This document shows, piece after piece, positions 49,170-53,755 of a DNA stretch of 53,755 nt. Under the pieces are notes generated by a model. It saw only the letters and a list, made by a program, of their open reading frames with translations, was not told the origin of the DNA and searched no databases. The translations under genes were made by a program, and so were the position numbers. The DNA is from CBDBJK01 sp965206395 (GTDB lineage Bacteria > Chloroflexota > Dehalococcoidia > Lucifugimonadales > CATOSD01): assembly GCA_965206395.1 (NCBI GenBank), contig CBDBJK010000016.1, forward strand, positions 1-53,755. Reading direction: 5' to 3'. The first letter of the stretch is position 1. Every line of letters starts with the position of its first letter.

Positions 49170-50105
49170 ATGCCGAACGGAATATACGACGTTGTGATTA
49201 TCGGCGGCGGCGCGGCGGGTCTCACTGCCGGGCTGTACGCCTCCCGCGCTGGACTGAAGGCGACCCTTTTGGAACGGCTGATGTCTGGCGGACAGGTTGT
49301 AAACGCCGAAAAGATAGAGAACTTCCCAGGCTTCCCAGATGGCATTTCAGGGGCCGAATTCGGGCCGTTGCTTCAAGATCAAGCCATGAAGTACGGGATG
49401 GAGATTCAGCTAACAGAAGTAATGAAGCTGCGTCAGCAAGACCCCTACTGGATTCTTGAGACATATGATGGGGAGATTCTTACGAAGGCTGTCATCATCG
49501 CCGGTGGCTCCACCTTGAGGACGCTCGGTGTCACTGGTGAGGAAGAGTTGGTTGGAGCGGGCGTTTCGTACTGCGCGACCTGCGACGGAGCCTTCTTCAT
49601 CGACCAGGTGGTCGGTGTCGTGGGCGGCGGCGACTCTGCGCTAGACGAGGCGATGGTGCTGACCGAGTTCGCGTCCAAGGTCATCGTGTTCCACAGGCGG
49701 GATCAGCTTCGTGGGCAGAAGGTTTTGCAGGACAGGGCGCTTGCCAACCCCAAGATCGAATTCCGCTGGAACACCACCGTAGACGCCATTCTGGGCGAAG
49801 CCGAGGTTGAGGGCGTCAGCGTAACAGATGTGACATCCGGTGAAACGTCCAGGGTTGACCTATCCGGCCTTTTCGTCTACGTTGGACTCGACCCCAACTC
49901 GCAATATCTGCAAGATATTTTGCCTCTGGACAACGCGGGCCATGTCCCCACCGACACCTGGATGCGCACTCCGATGCCCGGACTGTTCGCTTCTGGAGAC
50001 ATAAGGCAGAACTCGGCGGCTCAACTCGTCAGCGCGGCAGGCGATGGTGCAACTGCCGCTATTGCCGCTCAACGCTATATAGAAGGCCGGGACTGGCCTT
50101 CGTAG
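49170..50105 (+). CDS. trxB: Thioredoxin reductase-like FAD/NAD(P) disulfide oxidoreductase
   Basis: 311 residues. FAD site DVVIIGGGAAGLTAGLYASRAG (near 7-28); redox pair C135-ATC-138 in SYCATCDGAFF; NADPH site VGVVGGGDSALDEAMVL; C-terminal FAD segment GLFASGDIRQNSAAQLVSAAGDGATAA. The conserved redox Cys pair supports a true thioredoxin reductase. Canonical size. The toxin-like cassette follows eight bases downstream. Confidence 0.93.
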   Translation: MPNGIYDVVIIGGGAAGLTAGLYASRAGLKATLLERLMSGGQVVNAEKIENFPGFPDGISGAEFGPLLQDQAMKYGMEIQLTEVMKLRQQDPYWILETYDGEILTKAVIIAGGSTLRTLGVTGEEELVGAGVSYCATCDGAFFIDQVVGVVGGGDSALDEAMVLTEFASKVIVFHRRDQLRGQKVLQDRALANPKIEFRWNTTVDAILGEAEVEGVSVTDVTSGETSRVDLSGLFVYVGLDPNSQYLQDILPLDNAGHVPTDTWMRTPMPGLFASGDIRQNSAAQLVSAAGDGATAAIAAQRYIEGRDWPS

Positions 50106-50112
50106 AGGCTAT

Positions 50113-50466
50113 ATGACAGTACAGACGAAAGAGCGAGTTCTTTCGCTCATTCACCAGCAGCAAAATCAAATAAGAGCCTTTGGCGTAAGAAGGCTTGGCC
50201 TGTTCGGGGCCTTTGTTCGGGGACAGCAAGACGCAGACAGCGATGTCGATGTGCTTGTGGAGTTTGAGCCAGATTGTAAGACGTTTGATGCATTCATTAA
50301 CCTTGCCTTCTTCTTGGAGGAGTTATTTGAAAGAGATGTGGAGTTGGTCACACTCGAATCGCTGAGTCCTTACATAGGCCCTCATATTCTGAACGAGGTT
50401 GAATATGTCGAACTCGACGCTGGCTTACCTTCGACATATCCTCAACGAGACCCGGTATCTGATTGA
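50113..50466 (+). CDS. mntA: MntA-like nucleotidyltransferase antitoxin
   Basis: 117 residues. Minimal nucleotidyltransferase: GLFGAFVRGQQDADSDVDVLVEFE has the two metal-binding Asp (SDVDV). The usual GS before these is Gly-Ala here (GAFVRG), a change in the nucleotide-binding loop that could alter activity. MntA neutralises HepT by adding AMP to a Tyr. Overlaps the hepT gene by 62 bases. Confidence 0.82.
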   Translation: MTVQTKERVLSLIHQQQNQIRAFGVRRLGLFGAFVRGQQDADSDVDVLVEFEPDCKTFDAFINLAFFLEELFERDVELVTLESLSPYIGPHILNEVEYVELDAGLPSTYPQRDPVSD

Positions 50467-50752
50467 GCAAGCGAAGGGATTAGATAGGGAAGAATTTCTA
50501 CGAGATGAGACACTAAAGCGTGCCTTCGTGCGAAGTCTTGAGATTATTGGAGAAGCTACGAAGCAAATACCAGACGAATTCAGGCAAGGGTACAGTCATA
50601 TCGAATGGCGAGCAATGGCTGGTATGCGAGACCGGCTCATCCATGGATATTTCGGAGTAGACTACGAAATAGTGTGGGATGTTGTAGTCAGCAAGATTCC
50701 GTCATTGGAAGAGGGAGTGGAACGAATTATCAAGGAGCAGGGCGCGAGATGA
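50405..50752 (+). CDS. hepT: HepT-like HEPN ribonuclease toxin
   Basis: 115 residues from ATG 50405. All-helical HEPN domain. Active-site motif RDRLIHGYF (the R-x4-H-x-Y of HepT), with the Tyr that is the known AMP target. ETRYLIEQAKG, AFVRSLEIIGEATKQIP and HIEWRAMAGM are family-typical. Forms a toxin-antitoxin module with mntA upstream; its stop overlaps the next gene by ATGA. Confidence 0.88.
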   Translation: MSNSTLAYLRHILNETRYLIEQAKGLDREEFLRDETLKRAFVRSLEIIGEATKQIPDEFRQGYSHIEWRAMAGMRDRLIHGYFGVDYEIVWDVVVSKIPSLEEGVERIIKEQGAR

Positions 50753-51045
50753 TTCTGCATATTCTTGAGGCAGAGTTGTGCGGACCGCATTCATTGCGCT
50801 TACTCTTCAATGATGGAACCCATAAGCGCGTGGATGTGTCGTCGCTTCTAGATGGGCCTATCTTTGAACGCCTGCACGATCCAGCCTATTTCGCCCGCGT
50901 TGTCATAGACCCGGTAGGCGGCACAGTGGTCTGGCCAAACGGGGCTGATTTCGCACCAGAGGCATTACATGAACTGCCTGCTGAGGAAGAATCTACAACT
51001 TCCGATTTAGCTGGAACTGATTCCAAAGCCGTAGCTTTGGAGTAG
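50749..51045 (+). CDS. DUF2442-like protein
   Basis: 98 residues from ATG 50749 (ATGA overlap with hepT). LHILEAELCGPHSLRLLFNDG, GPIFERLHDPAYFARVVID and GTVVWPNGADFAPEALHEL match the DUF2442 pattern, seen often beside toxin-antitoxin genes. Acidic, Ser/Thr-rich tail (PAEEESTTSDLAGT). Coupled to the MntA/HepT module; function unknown. Confidence 0.78.
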   Translation: MILHILEAELCGPHSLRLLFNDGTHKRVDVSSLLDGPIFERLHDPAYFARVVIDPVGGTVVWPNGADFAPEALHELPAEEESTTSDLAGTDSKAVALE

Positions 51046-51097
51046 ACAGGCTAATACCTACCAGTCGAGCCGCCGGAAACGATGATAGGAGCTTTTG

Positions 51098-52282
51098 ATG
51101 GACTATAGATTTACCGAAGAGCAAGATGCCTTTCGACAGGAGTTAAGAGATTTTCTCAAGGAAAACCTCGGTGAGGACTGGCGAGGGATAGACCCCGACG
51201 CCTATTTCCACGATGAGAATTGGCCTCGCATCCGGCAGCTTACGGCGAAGATGGCTGAGAAAGGCTGGCTGACACTCGCGTGGCCCAAGGAGTACGGCGG
51301 GCAGGGTCGCCCGCACATTGAGCAGATGATTTACAACGAGGAAACGGCATACTTCCGCGCGCCGACGCGTGACGTTAGCATTGGCACGCATATGGTTGGG
51401 CCAACGCTGATGCTCTACGGCACCGAGGAACAAAAAACCCAGTACCTTCCTGAAATCGCCAGTGGTGAGGCAGTCTACTGCCAGGGCTTCAGCGAACCTG
51501 AGTCTGGCTCAGACCTGGCTTCGCTTCAGCTAAGGGCGGTAGAAGACGGCGACGACTACGTTCTCAACGGCTCGAAAATCTGGACGAGCGGGGCGCACAG
51601 GTCTACGCACTGCTATCTGCTGACTCGCACCGACCCGGACGCGCCCAAGCACAGGGGCGTCAGCGTCTTCGTTGTCGATATGGACACGCCCGGCATCGAG
51701 GTTCGTCCAATCATAAACATGTTCGACATTCATTATTTCAACCAGGTGTTTTTCGACAATGTTCGGGTTCCGAAGCAGAACATGATTGGGGAGAAGAATC
51801 GGGGCTGGTACATTGCTGCTACTACGCTGGACTTCGAGAGGTCGGGCGTCGCCAGTTTTGCGTCCAACCGACGCAGCCTTGAAGAGCTTGTGGAACTGGC
51901 TCGCGAGACTCAGAATAACGGCAAGCCTCTCAGCGAAGACCCGTTGATCAGGCGACGCCTGGCCGACCTGTGGGTCTCCAATGAGGCCGGGAAGACAATC
52001 GCCTACAACGTGGCCTGGATGCAAAGCGAGGGTCAGGTGCCTAATAAGGAGGCGTCCATCTCCAAAATGATGGGCAGCGAAATCGCGCAGCAAATTCATC
52101 AGTTAGGCATTCAGATGCTAGGAATGTACGGCATACTGGATAAAGGCTCCAAGTGGGCTTACCTGAACGGCAGGCTCGCCTGGCAGTGGATGGACTCCAT
52201 CTCGCTCACGATTCGCGGAGGAACATCTGAGATACAGCGCAACATCATCGCAACCAGAGGGCTGGGACTCCCGCGAGGGTAG
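51098..52282 (+). CDS. Acyl-CoA dehydrogenase
   Basis: 394 residues from ATG 51098 (TAGGAGC upstream); a TTG three bases earlier is possible. N-terminal DYRFTEEQDAFRQELRDFLKENL; middle domain YCQGFSEPESGSDLASLQLRA and LNGSKIWTSGAHRSTHCYLL; FFDNVRVPKQNMIGEKNRGW; C-terminal TIRGGTSEIQRNIIATRGLGLPRG. Resembles the FadE-like group often used for steroid or branched acyl-CoA. Differs clearly from the copy at 30372. Stand-alone here. Confidence 0.93.
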   Translation: MDYRFTEEQDAFRQELRDFLKENLGEDWRGIDPDAYFHDENWPRIRQLTAKMAEKGWLTLAWPKEYGGQGRPHIEQMIYNEETAYFRAPTRDVSIGTHMVGPTLMLYGTEEQKTQYLPEIASGEAVYCQGFSEPESGSDLASLQLRAVEDGDDYVLNGSKIWTSGAHRSTHCYLLTRTDPDAPKHRGVSVFVVDMDTPGIEVRPIINMFDIHYFNQVFFDNVRVPKQNMIGEKNRGWYIAATTLDFERSGVASFASNRRSLEELVELARETQNNGKPLSEDPLIRRRLADLWVSNEAGKTIAYNVAWMQSEGQVPNKEASISKMMGSEIAQQIHQLGIQMLGMYGILDKGSKWAYLNGRLAWQWMDSISLTIRGGTSEIQRNIIATRGLGLPRG

Positions 52283-52326
52283 TGTTGCGTAGAGCCGAAA
52301 ACCCGATGAAAGCGCGCGACTAACCA

Positions 52327-52695
52327 ATGCAGTGGCTGTTCGTCGCTGGTGGAGGTGCGCTCGGTGCGCTGTCAAGGTATGCCATTGACCGCGCCGTCTT
52401 CAACGTCATTGGCCCAACCGTCTGGGGCACGTTTCTCGTCAATATCACCGGTTCCTTTGCGCTTGGAGTGTTCGTGGCGATGGCAGCGGAGCGCACAGAC
52501 TGGCCCATAGCGGCAAGGATGTTCCTGGCCGTCGGCTTCCTGGGGTCCTACACCACCTTCTCGACGTTGACAGTGGAAGGCGCACGGCTTTTTGAAACAG
52601 GCGAGATAACCCGTGCCCTTGTCAACGTGGTGGGAAGCATCGTAGTGGGATTACTGGCGGCTTTCCTTGGCATCGTAGTGGGCCGCGCGCTGTGA
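52327..52695 (+). CDS. crcB: CrcB/Fluc fluoride channel
   Basis: 122 residues, four membrane helices. Dual-topology fluoride exporter. Signature GTFLVNITGSFALGVF with the pore Asn, and VGFLGSYTTFSTLTVEG with the Phe box and sodium-site Thr. N-terminal GGALGALSRYAIDRA. Complete. Only 44 bases separate it from the upstream gene and no fluoride riboswitch is recognisable there. A hairpin follows at once. Confidence 0.93.
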   Translation: MQWLFVAGGGALGALSRYAIDRAVFNVIGPTVWGTFLVNITGSFALGVFVAMAAERTDWPIAARMFLAVGFLGSYTTFSTLTVEGARLFETGEITRALVNVVGSIVVGLLAAFLGIVVGRAL

Positions 52696-52719
52696 AGACG
52701 CCTAGAGTTACAGGCGTCT
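52696..52719. terminator. Hairpin terminator between convergent genes
   Basis: AGACGCCT / AGGCGTCT, perfect 8-bp stem, 8-base loop. It starts at the crcB stop and reaches into the end of the convergent TauE/SafE gene. Confidence 0.65.
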
Positions 52720-53556
52720 GAATGCCTGCCATAGCAGGAGCACGCTGACTACTATTAGCACCCAACCCATAGTCAGAATGAGTGTATTGAGGCTGGCCCT
52801 GCCGGTGAACTTCGCTCCCAGATAGCTGCCCACCATGGCTGTGCCTCCCATCGCCACGAGCAAGGGATAGTCCACCTCTCCTCGTACCGCGTGACCTATC
52901 CAGCCCAATCCTCCAAGAAAGAACCCGATGAACAGGTTGCTTCCGGCGGCAATTCTGGGGTCTATCCTGAGTATCCTTATCAGCGCAGGCAGCCTGATGC
53001 TGCCAAGGATTAGCCCGACCGCGCCGCCAAGCAGTCCAACGCCTAGCCCGACCGCACCTTCTGCTACCATCCGGTTACGGCTGAACAGGCCTGCCGATCC
53101 CTCAAGGTCTGCTCCGAAAAGATGCTGGCTCCCGGATGCGCTTCGACGGCGATTGCGCACCAATATCATGAACTCTATGCCTTGCCAGCCAACCAGTAAT
53201 CCTGCCAGAAATATAAGAAGGGATTCTGGCGCGATGTCGCTGGCGAAACCGCCGACAAACGCTCCGAAGAAAGCTGGAACGCCCATGACCAGCACGATGC
53301 GCATGTTCACCCGTCCCTCGCGGAAGTGGCGAATTGCGCCCGTGAGCGAGGCGAGGCTGCTCACCAGGATGTTGGTGCCGCCAGCGGTGGGTGCGGCTAC
53401 GCCAATGAGCAATAGCGCGGGAAGCCGCATAGTGCCAAGCGCGAGGCCGACAAAACCGCCAAGCAAGCCAACGGCGAAGGAAACGAAAGCTAGGAGTATC
53501 GCGTGCCATAGAAGCACGTCGGATGGCAGACCAAAGTGTTCAAGAGGAAAGTTCAT
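52708..53556 (-). CDS. TauE/SafE family sulfite/anion exporter
   Basis: 282 residues, about eight membrane segments in two repeats: ILLAFVSFAVGLLGGFVGLALGTMRLPALLLIG and GAVGLGVGLLGGAVGLILGSIRLPALIRI show the same GxxxGxxxG pattern. A polar loop (NRRRSASGSQHLFGADLEGS) links them. Family exports sulfite, taurine-derived anions or similar; substrate unknown. The ATG follows directly after the TAA of the upstream gene, so they are co-transcribed. Confidence 0.88.
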   Translation of the reverse strand: MNFPLEHFGLPSDVLLWHAILLAFVSFAVGLLGGFVGLALGTMRLPALLLIGVAAPTAGGTNILVSSLASLTGAIRHFREGRVNMRIVLVMGVPAFFGAFVGGFASDIAPESLLIFLAGLLVGWQGIEFMILVRNRRRSASGSQHLFGADLEGSAGLFSRNRMVAEGAVGLGVGLLGGAVGLILGSIRLPALIRILRIDPRIAAGSNLFIGFFLGGLGWIGHAVRGEVDYPLLVAMGGTAMVGSYLGAKFTGRASLNTLILTMGWVLIVVSVLLLWQAFRRL

Positions 53557-53755
53557 TTAGTATGCACTATGGTCGAAGCGCGAAGCTACGGAAGCAATCA
53601 CCTTGAGGCCTTCAAGCATCACCGACGACGTCTTCGACGTGTTCATATAGGCGAATCTGGGTGTTCCGCTGAGGATAGCGTACCCGGTTCGAATTCATGT
53701 TTATGGCTGCGCACTGTGACCACGACGCCTTCGCCTTCGATTATCCATCGTTGGG
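53557..53755 (-). pseudogene. C-terminal end of an unknown gene, probably frameshifted
   Basis: Enters from the window edge. One frame reads RWIIEGEGVVVTVRSHKHEF and then stops; another reads GYAILSGTPRFAYMNTSKTS, then VMLEGLKVIASVASRFDHSAY and TAA at 53557. They would join as HEFEPG-YAILSG if one base were missing near 53685. The TAA touches the ATG of the permease gene. I do not recognise the family. Confidence 0.4.

Noticed and set aside
52283..52326. Fluoride riboswitch before crcB
   Set aside because: Only 44 bases are available and no riboswitch consensus pattern is visible.

Overview
The window looks like part of a bacterial chromosome, probably a Chloroflexota of the SAR202/Dehalococcoidia type. 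This is an inference. It rests on the many CoA-ester genes (six CaiB/BaiF class III CoA-transferases, two acyl-CoA dehydrogenases, a crotonase, a thiolase, an ADP-forming acyl-CoA synthetase), an enolase-superfamily sugar-acid enzyme and a xanthine-dehydrogenase-type molybdoenzyme. No rRNA, complete tRNA or CRISPR array was seen.

Layout. 1-4.25 kb is the end of a decayed prophage: small and large terminase and a MuF-like head protein on the minus strand, closed by a strong terminator, plus HNH and zinc-finger fragments on the plus strand. It stops at a 22-base tRNA-3'-end-like sequence that may be the attachment site. 4.27-6.9 kb holds a frameshifted sugar isomerase, a hotdog thioesterase and a CoA-transferase. 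7-12.9 kb is a set of three secreted hydrolases (SGNH esterase, alkaline phosphatase, PI-PLC-like); the first is split by an IS and the third has an in-frame amber codon. 13-15.45 kb is a frameshifted CoA-transferase followed by a second IS. 15.7-19.6 kb is a three-subunit molybdenum hydroxylase plus a MoaD-like carrier. 19.7-24.6 kb carries a PIG-L deacetylase, a DapA-like aldolase, a nitroreductase, an alpha/beta hydrolase, a GNAT and a YihY membrane protein. 24.7-36 kb is an acyl-CoA region: ADP-forming synthetase, two CoA-transferase pairs, crotonase, acyl-CoA dehydrogenase, HAD phosphatase, enolase-superfamily enzyme. 36-42.5 kb has a small metalloprotease, then a NurA / HAS-barrel-like / HerA / antitoxin / toxin operon, then SelB. 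42.7-53.7 kb has a thiolase, a PIN toxin pair, a PNPOx-like protein, an MFS transporter, a threonine-synthase-like enzyme, a glutamate-semialdehyde-aminomutase-like enzyme, a thioredoxin-reductase-like protein, a MntA/HepT/DUF2442 cassette, an acyl-CoA dehydrogenase, a CrcB fluoride channel and a TauE/SafE permease.

How the genes work together. The central theme is activation and breakdown of carboxylic acids as CoA esters. The most striking pattern is that CoA-transferases come in two kinds. One keeps the catalytic Asp and the other has lost it. At both intact loci an Asp-less gene lies directly upstream of an Asp-containing one, which suggests heteromeric enzymes with one catalytic and one structural subunit. 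A second theme is decay: two ISs, four probable one-base frameshifts and two in-frame stops. These may be real gene loss or uncorrected assembly errors.
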